Source of the DNA: Chrysaora quinquecirrha
Taxonomy: Eukaryota > Cnidaria > Scyphozoa > Semaeostomeae > Pelagiidae
NCBI GenBank assembly: GCA_014526335.1
Contig: JACTAT010000052.1
Location: 3,660,504 to 3,724,503 of the forward strand
DNA: 64,000 nt
Reading direction: 5' to 3'
Both the position numbers and the translations under genes were made by a program. The notes beneath the pieces were generated by a model. That model searched no databases, was not told the origin of the DNA, and worked only from the letters and a program-made list of their open reading frames with translations. Of this stretch, positions 50,083 to 63,700 are shown piece after piece. Positions within the stretch are counted from its first letter, which is position 1; the number at the start of each line of letters is the position of its first letter.

Positions 50083-51744
50083 CCTTGGGAGAGGCAGTTC
50101 ACAGCCAAGAGGTCTCTAGTCTTCCTTCATCTTGTTAGCGAAGATGTTTTAATCCATGTTCAATTATAAGAGACAGTTCCATACAAAGCTCCTATAACAA
50201 AAGAATGGTATTTCAAATAAGTGGGATACAAATAGACCTGAGGAAGGCTACAATACCTCGATCTTGAGCTCAAAGCCAAAAGTTGTTGAAATTTCTCGTT
50301 CCACCATCAACTGAAGAACTCATTTTGGAAAAAACCATGTCAACGATATAGTAGAAATCTGTTTACCTTCTCTCAATACATGATTCTAAAGAACATGAAT
50401 AGCCTTTTCGGTGCATTCAACTGTCTATACGCACACCTTCTACAGGTATTTGATAATGTGGTCAGAGTTTATATCAACTATTCGGTCATGTATAGGTGGT
50501 AGTTTACTAAAACGTTTAGTGGGGCATTACAGGCTGCTAAGGCAAAATCTAATCCTTTGAGGTTAAAATCAAGGGCACTTTAAATTTGGCAAGAGCAAGT
50601 GGGTTCCAATCTTCGAATAGGGAAGACCAAAATTAAAAAGGTTTAGTGAATATAAAACAGTACTCTCTTAGAATCGAATGTTCAAGTTGAATGTTAGGCC
50701 TTACTCAAATTAATTTGCAGGTTAAGACGTTACTATAGACGCCAAGAGATTCTCGAAGGGACGAATCATATGCTAGTAGAGAAACTTATGAAGGTACAGT
50801 ATTCGTCTAAGGAACTTGATTCGGAAGAAGCTCTTGCATACCAGGGACGAATAGTAGGGTACAAAAAGTTGTATTTTCCTGTCGTGTTTGCCGGTTGTCC
50901 TTGTTCCGGACACAGTTATTTAATCCGGACTTTGCCGGGTTCGAGGAGGAAACTTGGATGACGTAACAACACAGCAGAGTCCGGCTGAGAGCAAAAAGGT
51001 GTCCAAATAAGTTATACCCTACGGTGCGATCAAATTGTTGCTGCTAAATATAAGCATTTCCATTAGTATATTCACAAAAAAGCAAGTTTAAGGTGGAAGA
51101 TATAAAAGAAATGTATACTCACCATAATATCTCGCATTTTAACATCAGCTGTTGTCACTTGTGAAACTGGCTATAAAATCACATTACGCGTTTTCGTGTA
51201 AATTTGTCACTACACCGCAAAGTGCATTTCGCAATAACGTAAACTGCGCCTTTACATGACCATTTGAATAAAATTCAAATGACTGGCTCCCAGCGGCTTC
51301 CCGTGTTTTACTGGAATGGGCACACAGAGCACTCAGACAGGGCATTGTCGTCGAACAGAACAAATTTTGAATATGTAGATGAATCGTTACACGGTGAAAG
51401 GTGAAATGGTGTATTTAGCGCCAGTCGCTAGGATCTCAGTACTAGGTTAAGTAATCGAGATCTCGACCCTGGCTGTGACGCTACCGTGGTTGGGGTTCGA
51501 ACCCCGACCTTGCTGAGCTTCTGACAACACCAGCCACCTGGATAAGGCCACGACGCTATAGCACCTTCAAAAGCCGTCATACAAGTGATTGTACAGGGAG
51601 AAAAATAGGAATTGATAAAATGTTGTTGTAATCTGCTAATCTGATATCAAATAGTCCGAATCTTATACCTTGATTCTTATAAAAATGAATATATTAAATT
51701 ATCAGTGAAAAATGATTTCAAATATTTTTGTAAGTTCTGTGTTT
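50083..51744. other. Spacer between MARVEL-like gene and OPLAH 3' end
   Basis: It likely holds the 5' UTR of the MARVEL-like gene. A minus-strand segment 51167-51127 is bounded by an AG acceptor (TTTTATAG) and a strong donor (GTGAGT) and could be a non-coding exon. It should also contain the OPLAH 3' UTR. A SINE occupies 51390-51570. No other gene is seen. Confidence 0.4.
51390..51570 (-). mobile_element. SINE family 1 (tRNA-derived), full head
   Basis: On the minus strand it reads CGTGGCCTTATCCAGGTGGC (A-box-like), then GGTCGGGGTTCGAACCCC with a perfect B box GGTTCGAACCC, then a body (ACCACGGTAGCGTCACAGCC) ending near GGCGCTAAATACACCATTTC. It is related to the copies at 59705, 61870 and 48700. 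It sits between OPLAH and the MARVEL-like gene. Confidence 0.8.
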
Positions 51745-54700
51745 TCATACCGACTCTTGTAATCTCCTATACTCATGGACACTTCCACGTTCAACATACC
51801 GATGCTGTTCCTCTGAATCAAGTTTTCGTTTTTTCTTTTCTGTTGGCCCGTTGTCTTCAATGAAAGAGTTTCCTAAATTCTCCACCGCAATTTCCTCCAG
51901 ATCTTCATCTGTTAAGTCGCTTAAATTAGGTTTACCATATCCTCCTCCACCGGGGCTTTCAAGCCGGTATACATCCTAAAGTAACAACGTTTTAATGGTC
52001 AATAACCTGCTATATAAAAAGTTGCAGTAAAGCCAGGCGCACACGAGAGATTTTTGCTTCCTCACTCCTGTTGCTTCCGTGTGCGGCACAATTTCTGTGA
52101 GATTTTTGTCATTCATGACCAAAATCAAAATATCAAACATGAGATACGAAAATGACTACACACCCCTGCATAAACTCGTGCACTTGTTTTGCCAGTTAAA
52201 TTGATTACCCTTCCATCGGCTTTTATAAGATGGTTGTGCCCTCTTTTTCCCGGCAGACCACCTAACAAAAAAGAAATTCCATTACCATTCCATCGGCGTT
52301 TTTTCTTGCTAGTGTTACTCATTAAGTAAACATTATAAATAAAGTGATCTCAGCATAATTCTTATTCCTTCAAAAGCATAAGTACCAAATGTCATGCTCA
52401 AAAATAAAAGTTTGACTTTGGTACGAAGGTTTCTGAAGGTTTCTTTTTTACTTTGGTACAAAGGTTAACAAGAAACAAGTTACAAACCTTCTAGTCCATA
52501 GGGCCTAAACGCACGTCTTTCAGACAAAATACAAAGATCGAGGGGTTTTCTAAACAGTATTTCTCTGATTACTCCATCTCCACCACTGTATCTCCCTTTG
52601 CCTCCTGTTCCTTTGTTCAAGCAAAACTGCTGGAGCACAACTGGGTACCTGAAAAAAGAAGACATTAGAGTTAGTTTGGTGAGGCTAGAGGTCGTCACTG
52701 TTTGAGCCTCTTTGAATGGGTTAATAAGGGCTTCGGTTCACAATAGAGTTGTAGAATCGAATCTGATCAGGGTTACTTACCATTAGCTACAGGATTAACG
52801 CAGCTGCTTATCAACTTGAGATCGGTTAACGGGTTCCCAAGGTAATAACTCAGAATAATACTCTGGGGCACAAAACTGCAGGTCGACATCAACTGTATGA
52901 CCTGCAGCTACACAAAAGCATGATTTGCGTTAACAAACAGACTGTTTACTTGCTTGCAAAGGCTATAACAGAAAAAATACTCGCCTTCTTTCGAGAATCT
53001 CAGGATCTGTAATTCTTGTGTTTGTCATGTGAGTATGTACGCCACTTCTCCCATGCCAGGTAGGGCCCTTAAATTGAAAAAATACGCTTAAATCCTTGCC
53101 AGAAATAGTTGGAGCATTACAGCTTTCACTGGTAATTTTTGGGTTCCAAGGCCACTAGGTGAGTTACAATACGGCTTATAGTAACCTCTCTACATACAAT
53201 GTTGTTGTTGTTATTGTTACTTTATTTTGAGTAGGCTGCTATTTCTAGCTTTTTCGGCTAATTTAGGCCTTCTATGCATACCGCATCCAGGCATGGGACC
53301 CTAGTTTAACGTTCCTTCCGAAGGACGGCAGAGTGAGTTGTTTTTTTAATCACCCATCCAGATGCTCACCTCAAACGACCAAGCTTAACTTCAGCTGTCT
53401 AACGAGAACTGACTAAGCCGCTTGGCCACTTACTCCACTCACTTTACTTATAAGAGACGTCTTGATTTGCTACTTAAATTTTCAGCAGTACCTTCCTTGT
53501 GTAAGAGGCAAACAAAACAGCATTATAATGGGAGAAGAATGTTGAGGACAATGTACAAAATCTAAAGAAAGTATTGCAGCCATGGTAAACGAGAAGCGGG
53601 ATAAAAAGTTTGAAAATAACAAAACCCTTAATTAATCAAAGTACCATATGAATATGCACTTGAATTCAGCCTAACCCACAAAAACTAGCTTCTTACATGC
53701 GAGGATTTACTTCACAAGAAAAAAAGAAAACCAGTTGTTTGTAGAATATTGCTTATAGAAAAGTGGTCACAACTGAAACATTTCTGTGAACAAACTTACT
53801 GCTCCAGCTCCACCAGCTACAGTTTCATAATAGCCACTGTCTTTGTCGCCAAAAGTGGTATTATTCATGCATCCCTGTAGAATAAATGCGATATAAAAAA
53901 TTTATGGTAACAAAAACAAAAACAGCTACCCCATTCCAAGAATTCATGCATTAAGAGTGTCGACCCGAGATCTTTTGGTTGATCCGTGATCCGTGCTAAC
54001 TCAAAGAATGCCAGACCTCATGTGAAATGAGCCTATAGCTGCGCTGCCTTTGGTGCCTCAAGCCAGGTAGTTAACTTACATACACTGCCTGCCAGAATTA
54101 TTTGGAACGCCCTTCATATTTTTAGGCTTTTTCATTATGCAACACCCGCTGACTCCATCCTCCATTCCCCTGGAAACAGGAGGAAGGGAGATGTTGTGTT
54201 CAGTAGGAAAACCAATCTGGCGTTCCCAAGCATTTGGGCAGGGACTGTAGTTGTTACTGATTACGTGAAAAGAGAAGTAACAAAAGGAATGAAAATGGAA
54301 ATTAAGCTTCATACCTGCGATGCAGCACAAACATTCATGGCTTTGAAAATGACATCAACGACTCTCTGAGATGTGAGAACATTGCCGCCAACAACAGCAG
54401 CTGTTTCTGAAGGATCGATCAAGCTTCCCTTTGGTATTATAACCTGGACTGGAGCTAAACATCCCTGTGGAAAATCATCAACGATAAGTTTTAAAATTGC
54501 ATCAATCAGAAAGTGAACCCAAATCGGCACTGCCCACATCAAAACCAAAAGGCCGGTTCTGTATGGAAAGAAAGACTTCGTTCTCACTTTGACTTTTCAA
54601 TTAATTCTACTGATCTTCCCGTTGTATCCAGTGAGCTGATTGGTGTTTAAAACACAATGCCAATTCGGCTTCGCTTTCTGATTGGTGCACTTCCATCCCC

Positions 54701-57700
54701 ATCTGGGTATAACTTCCGCCTTAAGGCCCATTTCCACTTCGTTCGCATTCGCTGTTCGCTAGCCATCAAAAAAGGCGGACGCTAAGCGATTTTGATTTCC
54801 GTTGCAATTCAAGCTCAAGCTTTCGAAAAGTCTTAATTTGTTTATCGCCTAAAATTTATCACGAAGGCTGCATTCTGTTCGCAAGCGAGCGGCGAACTGC
54901 AAATTCGCTAGGGAACAGCGAATGCGAACGAAGTGGAAATGGGCCTTTAGTCCTTCAAATATTCCGTCTAGATATTCTTAACAAAAACAGCAATATACAT
55001 TACAGTTTAATCAGCGATAAGGGTGGGAGTTGGGCTTATATTGGGTAATTTGGTAAGTTTCAATGTTTTGTTGTAAGTACATTGCATAAAGCAGAGACAC
55101 TCAGTTTATAAAGCTGCTGTTTTCGTAAATATGCTCGAAAATGAAGCTCATAGTATGTAGACGGAGTAACATGCCCCTTATATAACCAGAGATTGAGCAA
55201 TACAGCACTTTAATACACTTTAACAAAACAAGTATTGTATAAGAATATTCTATAAATGGAATACCTGATTTAATGGCACATCATGCCCTACCATGCATCG
55301 CAAGCAGTAAATCAATGCTGAAAGGGCAACAGCTCTTGGTGCATTGATATTAGCATAAACCTCATTGGCAGTTCCAGTAAAGTCAACTAATGCAGTTCCC
55401 TGCCAAGGTAAATATAGGCGGATATAAAGACGTCTTTCAGACAGGATCAATAGATGGGTTTACAGCAGCGATCTCCAGGGACGCCGGAGAGGGGACGAGG
55501 GGGGCAAGCGCCCCTCCTGCCCTTTCCTTAGGTAATAAAGGGGAGCAAAAGTGCCCTTTCGATGTAAAACGATAATCGACTTTGATAATGTTAAATACGA
55601 TATTATTATGCCATTCGAAATGCGTACATGTGGAGACATAGCCAAAAAATGTCGTATGAACATGATTAATATTCGTTGACAAAGTTTTGTGGCATTTTAA
55701 GCCAATCTAAAGGGCGTGGACAAAAACAATTTCCAAGGGGAGTACCACCAAACAAACTAATTCTTTATCTTTATTGCCCTTACGTTCCTGGTCGCACCCT
55801 TGCGCTACCATCGCTCCGGCGTCCTTGACGATCTATGTTTCGAGGATGTAGCTTGTACTTGACAAAATCTGGGGATTTTACGGCCCTAGCCAGTCAAACC
55901 CTTGGCCGCACGTCAAAAACATTGCTTGACAAGCAAAAATAAACCATTTTGCGCAATGTTCTTGATGCAAGCAAAAAATTTTAGACAAGCAATGTTTTGG
56001 TCAAACATGTTGCTTGAAAGAAAATCCTAAGTGTTTGACAAACAATGTTTGGTCGTTTCGTCATGGCCTTAGAAACTCAGTGCTGGACCAATTTTGTGCT
56101 TTTTGCTAACAACGTCTCAAGTGCTGGCATGGCCCTGGCCAAACGATCAAACATTGTTTGCCAAACATTTGACATTTGTTTGACAAGCAAAATGTTTGAC
56201 CATTTGGCCATTTCGCAAACATTGCTTTTGAAACACCTTTTTCTGGCTTCTAGCAAAACATGTTTTTTGAATTATCGCAAAACATTTCGCAACAGCTTTA
56301 GCTTCTTTTTGCTTGTCAAGCAATGTTTCGTGAAGTTGCCAAACGGTCAAACATTGCTTGTAAAGCAAATCTCAAATAAATAGCCCTGAAGAAGTCCTGC
56401 ATGGCAGGACGAAATATTGGCAAACAATATTGATTTTGTTGTTTTTTTCTGTGCCGTTTTGCCTTGTTCCTTTTACTTCAAATCTCAAATGTTAGACCAA
56501 CAATATTTGATCGTTTGGCTACGGCCTTAGTGTCATGCAATCCATGCATGCAAAGGAACCAATTTCAATAAGAAAGTGTATTAAGAAAATTTACAAAGAG
56601 AAGTGTTTAAATATAAAGAAGAAACCTCGTTTTCGTTGATTGATATTTTGAGCTTTATTTGTGATCCATCATCCATAAAGTCAACAGCAGAGAGTTCTGT
56701 CTTTCCAGTTTTTGCCTGGGACGAAAAATTTCGAGTTTTCAATTAAAAATGCAAGTACTAAACTGCATTAATTCGTAGCAAATTTGATTGAACTATGCTG
56801 GATGCTCGAAGAGGAAAATAGCAACATTAAATAGATATGTTATCTAAGTTTCAAAAATGTAACTTTTCATATCAGGCTGATCAGGCTGAATGGAAGTTCT
56901 AGTCTCTTTAACTGCACAGCAGTTAACAAGCTACCTTATATACAGGTAGTTGTTTCGAGCCGCAATCTTAAGGCCACCCTCGCAAAATAATCAAAAATTC
57001 TACTCAACAACATGCAAGTCAAAAATCTAAAATTTGCTTGTCAAAAAAGTGATTCACCGTTTGGCCACGATTTTCAAGTTTTTATCGAAATTGATCAAAA
57101 ACATTGCTAAGAAAATTCTGCTTATCAAGCAATGTTTGTTATGTGACCAAACATCAAAACATTTTCTCTAATCTTAAATGTTTGACCAACAACGATGGGT
57201 CGATGGCCAGGCCTAAGATATTGGTATTAATGTCATTCTTGGCCTATTCAAGCTGCACTGACACTTCGGCAATAGCAAGTAGGAAAAGACTGTAATTCTT
57301 GAAATGTGTCTCGGAAATTTTGCAGTGGAAAGAAACACAAAATTGAAAACTATTGGAAATGTGAAAGAGTGGAGATGAGAAATATAGTGGGAGTCTAATT
57401 ACAGTTTCTATAATTACAATATTTTTACTTTAGTTTTCTGTGCAATTTCTCTTAGCATTTCACGAACTGCTAACTCTGCATTCGCCTGAAAATAAAACAA
57501 CAAACAGATGAATGCATGAAAAAATCGGGTACAAGTGGCCAGTGTGCTTCTTACAAACAGGCTCATTCAGAGAAAAATACAAGACAGGAATTCATGTGTG
57601 AAACTTTCGGAGTTTAATAGAAATGAAAAAGCACAGATTTCAATATAAAGACATCACAACAGACCTGAATGTGCTGCATGTAAGCTTGAACTACATTTAA

Positions 57701-60700
57701 TCCGTATTCGTCAATCAAATCTTGGATGAGAAGAATACCCTTGAAAAAACATATAAAAGTCATAAATCAGAAACGACTGTAATTATAAGAAAGTAAATCC
57801 TCATAAAATAGCCACAATAACTAGAAGTGAGTAGAACTCTAGCAAATACGGAAGAACATCAAAGAGCGTATGAAACCGAAGCGTATGAGCGTACAGTGGC
57901 GTAACGGAACAGTTCGGGGCCCTTAGGAATATTTTGCTGGGGGCCCTTCAACAATGATTCTTTTTCCCGAAATTAATACAAAGAGGACCAAATCAGGGAG
58001 AGAAACATTCATTCAATTACATTGAAAAAACCAACAAGGAACAAAACCTTTTCAGGTAGAAAAAGCTTGAAAGAGGTCTCTGGCAAAAAGATTTAGCTCT
58101 GGCAAAAGAGTTAACTTGAGGAATTTTGGCTTTTATATCACTTATAAATTTATCACTTTTCACACAACATAATGCAAAAACCTGCGTCTAGAGAACCTTG
58201 TGGGCCCATTTGGTTACGCCACTGAGCGTAAAAAAAACAAAATTTATCGGTTTAAGATATTCTGTACGCTATCGTTATGAAAGTTAGAAAGCAAAATGTT
58301 ATGCAAATTATCCTTACCTTTTGATTCGCAGCAACCTGGGCACTCAAATCTGATATATTGTCATGAAGGTTTCTTGTGCCTGAATTGCCTGGGTAATTGC
58401 CAGGTTCCATTAATGCCTTAGTTACAGCTGTGAAAAAGGCAATAAGATTAAACTTACCCCAATTAAAACATTAGCAAATATATGCATGGATGGACTGATT
58501 TTTTCCACAAATAGCAAACAATAACAGATAGGATTCGAACCTGGACAGCATGAACAGAGAGCCAAACACGATTCCGCTGAACTAAAAAGCTTAATGAAAT
58601 CGTCGAGTAACTCTCCTAGTCATCAACCCAAGGCTCTCCCCCCAATTAGCTTCGTCTTTCAGCTATGTTAAGCCTTCTTCAGTACCATGCACACTTACAT
58701 ATATTGTTCATAAATGGCTAACATGGTATTGGAGGATAGAGTGTTCGACGCATACTTTGATGTTCTACACTTCAAACGCCAACATATGAACCTTTGACAA
58801 ATGAACCGAACATTACAATGAACATCTAAAATTGAAGTTCAGTGAAAAATCCAGTTCATTTGGCCACCTTGTTCAGTCACTGAGCATTGTTCAGTGAATG
58901 TTTGATCGAAGTCAAAAATGTTTGGTGAACAAAATTTTTTCAGTGGTTACAGAAAATCCAGCAGATGTTCAGTGTAATGATCAGTTTATTTGGCCACTCG
59001 GCACTGAACATAGGGTAAAATGTTCAGTGGCACGTTCAGTGAAATGTTGAATTCTTTTGCCCATGGCCTAACAAGTAACTAAGAAGTCAGTCAAATCGGG
59101 GGCATTCTACTACTCAAAAAAGCGTAAGAGATTCCTATTGAAACAGCAGGATTCTTAAAAGGCTCCTACGAAAACAACATATATTCCAGCTGAGGATGTA
59201 CGAGATCCAAAGCAGTGAATTGCCCCTCGAGTCAAATAGTTAGAATACTGGAGAACAAATTTTCTCGTTGGAATATTCCTTTGCATCTTTACAAATACGG
59301 TAATGCGAAGTAAAAAACAGCATAAAGAAAAATGTATTACCTTCTTCCTGAAATACACCATTTTCAACTAATTTGAAAGACTTGAAAACAGCTCCTTCTT
59401 CAAAAAGTGACTTCGAGTGTGGGGGCATTGAACCTTGAATCAATTATAAACGACAAGAAATTACAATACTACTTATTCAATGCAATGAGTCGAGTTACAT
59501 GAAACCAGATTGGGTTCACTTCAGATTGCTTTTCACCTTTTACATGCAAGCTGAATAAGTCAACAGACATAAGCCCAAAAGAACAAATTCTGGTCTCTAG
59601 ATGGAGGCGGTTTCTCGATCAAATAAAACAAACATAAAGGTCCTAAAAACACTCATTTCCTTTCTAATCAGTATCTCGGACACTTTTTACTTCTTTCGTA
59701 ATCAAATGAAAGGTGAAGGTGAAATGGTGCATTTAGCGCCAGTCGCAAGGATCTCAGTAGTAGGTTAACTAAGCAGGACGGCCGGGTATCAAACCCCGAC
59801 CTCGCAAAGCTTCTGACACCACGAGCCAGCTGGATTAGGCTATGACGACAAAGCACCTTCAAATGAACTACTGTTTAGGGCCTTTTACGCGACCTTGACG
59901 GCTAAGCATTGTATTGTTGTTGTAGGAAAAGGAAAAAATGCTATTGATCAAAACAATAGAACAGAACGGGGACTGGGAGGCAAAAGCCCCTCTAGTTAGT
60001 ATGTTAAAAAAGGTCCTGACTGTTTTGAACCCAACCCAATCTTGTACTAACATGTGATAATACTAACAATGAACAGTTCAACTGCAAATCAACGAGCTTG
60101 TTAGGCCCTGGCCAAACGATCAAACATTGTTGGCCCATCATTTGAGATTTGCTTGTCAAGCAAAATGTTTGACCGTTTGGCCGCAACCAAAAATTAAGCT
60201 CGTCCAACGTTTTTTTGTTTGCGTCAAACATAAAATGTTTTTGAACTTTTAGAAAACATCAGACCACAAATTTTGTTACTTTTGTCAAGCAATGGTTTTG
60301 GACGTGGCCAACGGTTAAACATTCATTGTAAAGCAAATTTAAAATATTGTACCAACAATGTTTGATCGTTTGGTCAAGGGCCTAAATTATTGAAGATTTC
60401 ATTTTGTCAGTCTTTACCTGGAGTGCTGCCACCAATGTCAGCATGATGTCCACGGCTAGCAACGTAAAAGACGGGTTTATTGTGCCCTTTGTAAAATACC
60501 TACAAAAAGATGGCAATGAAATTATTGAACGTCGCAAATTTGAAACAGCAATTCAAACAAAAAGATCAAAAATTGTTTGTCGGACACTTAGAACTTCCTG
60601 ATCAAAAATTTTTGGACATTAGACCACGTCAAAAAAAATAGCTTTACAAGCATAATAAGCAGAAGCAAAAATGTTTGACAGTTATGCTTTGCGATGTGAC

Positions 60701-63700
60701 CAAAAGGTAGAACACTTTCCTTGGCAAGCAAATTTCAAATGTTTGACGAAGAATGTTTGGTCGTATTTCAAGGACGTAAAGCTGAGTGGCTTTCCGAGGC
60801 CTAAAAAAAATCTATGTAAGGTAACGTCTCAGCAGTTCTTCAAAGGGTCGATTCAAGTGAAATATTTTATACGCAAGCAAACAACGGAATGATAAATTAT
60901 CAACTTAGGCGCTGTTTATATAGCGATAGGCCGCCGCTTTACGCAACCCCAATGTTGGTCTATAAGGATAACTTACGGGCGTAATCACTGTAAGGTCGGG
61001 CAAATGACTGCCTCCAGCAGATGGGTGGTTGCTGAGAATAACATTGCCTTCCTTGATGTTATGGGCAGCTTTTGTTATCTGAAACAGAGAATGAACAGTA
61101 TCAAGAACTATATGAAAAAATAAGTAAAAATACAACTCTCTATGCATCAACAGTGTTGGACACTTAGCAAACTACTGAGAGGTAGCGGTTGATGTTCCAG
61201 TAAAGAAAGCATTGTTTTCTGCTGTTTTCGGACAAAGAGCCATTGTTTTCATCAAAACTGCTGGGTAACCAAAACTCAAGGCCTTACCTTAGTTGCAAAA
61301 AGTGTGCAATAACTATCGCTTTTTCTCCAAAAAGGTGTAGTAGTTAGCATATATTCGCATATATTAGCATATTTAGTTTTCTCGTTCTTAGCTAGCCATT
61401 TTAGGTAACATCCGCAGCATCCACTAGCATAGGCATCCCCGCATTACATCATTGCATGCTGCCCACGTAGGTAATTCCCGCATTATCATAGGTATTACCT
61501 TATTTGTCACACATAGCATAGCCTTCGTTATTCATACCATATTTAGCTAGTTTTTCTTACCGTTATAGCCTATCATTTCATTCCTTATATGTAGAAAAAT
61601 GTTGTATATAGTTCACTTAGATTAAGTATAAAAGTAGGTAGATTTTAGTTAGTAGTTATTCAGATTCAGATTCAGAACTCACGCAGAAAACACAGATACA
61701 AGTTTCTCTCTCGCTGACATTCTACTGCGGCACGCAAGCAAAGCCTACCAAAGTTTTGGGTGAGATTGTTTCAAATTGTTCTTGTTGTATTTAGATTTAG
61801 CTTAGCATTTATTGGTAATTCGTCAAAACCCACGTTTTACCAAAAAGGTTTAGAGCCATTTACACCCACTAAGAAGCTGCTGTGGCATCGTGGTTTCAGA
61901 GGCTCCGCAAGATCCGAATTCGAGCCCCAGCTACGGTAGATTCACAGCAACGGTTGAGGTCTCGACTAGTAAAACTTAAACTGAGATCCTAGTGACTGGA
62001 CCTTAATACACTATTTCACCAAAAGAAAGTGCTGCATCTACCTTTTTCAGCAAGATTTTGGCGGGATTCTTTACGCCTGGCTGAACTAAGAGACATGTCG
62101 CCCGTGACATGTCTCCTTGATGTCTCCCAGTTTAGCCACCCCGGAAACTTGACAGGCATGACAAAATTTGCAACGAGAGACACGCAAATGTTTCTGGTAG
62201 ACAATAGAAACATTTATTTTCTCCGTGACTCGGGGGGGGGGCATGTTGCTTATTTGTCACCCGCATGTTTAGCCACCCGGGGAGCACGCTGAATACGATG
62301 TCCCCTAGTTTAGCCCAACTTTATATTAGTGCGGTTTCAATTCAAAGACCTTCTAACCCACGAAAATGTGTTGATTTGGTAACTTTTAGGTCACAGAGTG
62401 CGTTACTGATCCTTTAGCTCTACCAGACCAAATTTAAAGGCATTACCCTGTTGGACAACATAAAATAAAAACAATGAATGATAGAAAACTACAGCCAGTA
62501 GAGCTAGGAAGTTGACTTCGACCCTTTAAAAACACAAGAAAAAATCATTATTGATGAACGTACCTGATATCTCACTGTCTCTTGCATTGCACCAAGATGC
62601 ACAGGGATATGAGGAGCATTGGCGACAAGTCCACCATCAGGGCCAAACATTGCGCAAGAGAAGTCCAATCTTTCCTATGATAAAGCAGAAAAATAGATAT
62701 ACTCTGAGAATTGTGAACAACTTTTAACAAAGTTGTAGCATAACATGGTAGCGTATTTTAAATAAAAGTAAATATACAGCGTAAAACCCAGTTATAGATA
62801 GGCTTTCATTACCATTCCCATGACATACAATAAACTATTTCTACGAAAGGGCTCGGTTTGTTTGACTAACTACATAATACATCGTTATATATTTGTCACA
62901 CTAGGATAGATTTGTTCACAAGTGGCATACCACAACAAGTGGAATTCGAACCTGGACTGCATGACGAAAGAGCCAACGACGTTTCAACTGAGCTATAGAG
63001 CTCAGTGAAATCGCCGATTAACTCTCCAAGTCATACAGCCCAAAGCTCTTCTCCAGTTTTGACTTTTCGTGTTTCCTCTATGTTGAGCCTTCTTCATCCC
63101 ATACATATGTTATTAGATTGTTATGTTACAACGGATAACTTTCAGATAAAGATGCTTTACCTTGATATTCGTAGAGATTGAAGTTCTTTGCAAAACTCTA
63201 GAAAAACAAATAAAGCCAAAGCATCAACAACACACGAGTCTTTATATGAATTACCAATTAACAATGCGGAAATTAAGAAGAATATACAAAATGGTGAAAG
63301 GCTTAATCTTTTAAGGCCATGGCCAAACGATCAAACATTGTTTGTCAAGCATCTGAGATTTGCTTGTGAAACACAATGTTTTACCGTTTGGCCACATCAC
63401 CAAACATTGCTCTTCAAACATTTTTAGCTTCATACAAGCATGGAACATTTTCGAAAGTTTTAAAAACATTACTGAAGTATTAAAGGAATTCTGCGTGACA
63501 CGCAACGTTTGCAACGTGGCCAAGGCGTTAAAACATTGCCTGCTAAGCAAAATCTCACATGTTTGACAAACAATGTTTGATTGTTTGGCCAGGCCCTTAG
63601 AACTTCAGAATGTTTATCCTGGAATGCCCAACAGACTCAATAAAAAGAACCTCGTTTGTTTCATATGTGGAATGAAACCCTCTCACGTCTCGACTTGTAG

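Noticed and set aside
51127..51167. Extra OPLAH exon after ESV
   Set aside because: Splicing at TCG/GTATGA would replace a natural ending (RRLQESV stop) that matches vertebrate OPLAH. The segment is better seen as a possible 5' UTR exon of the MARVEL-like gene.
62029..62292. 87-codon plus-strand ORF in an OPLAH intron
   Set aside because: It overlaps the end of a SINE and the dispersed repeat shared with 21783-22077; no domain.
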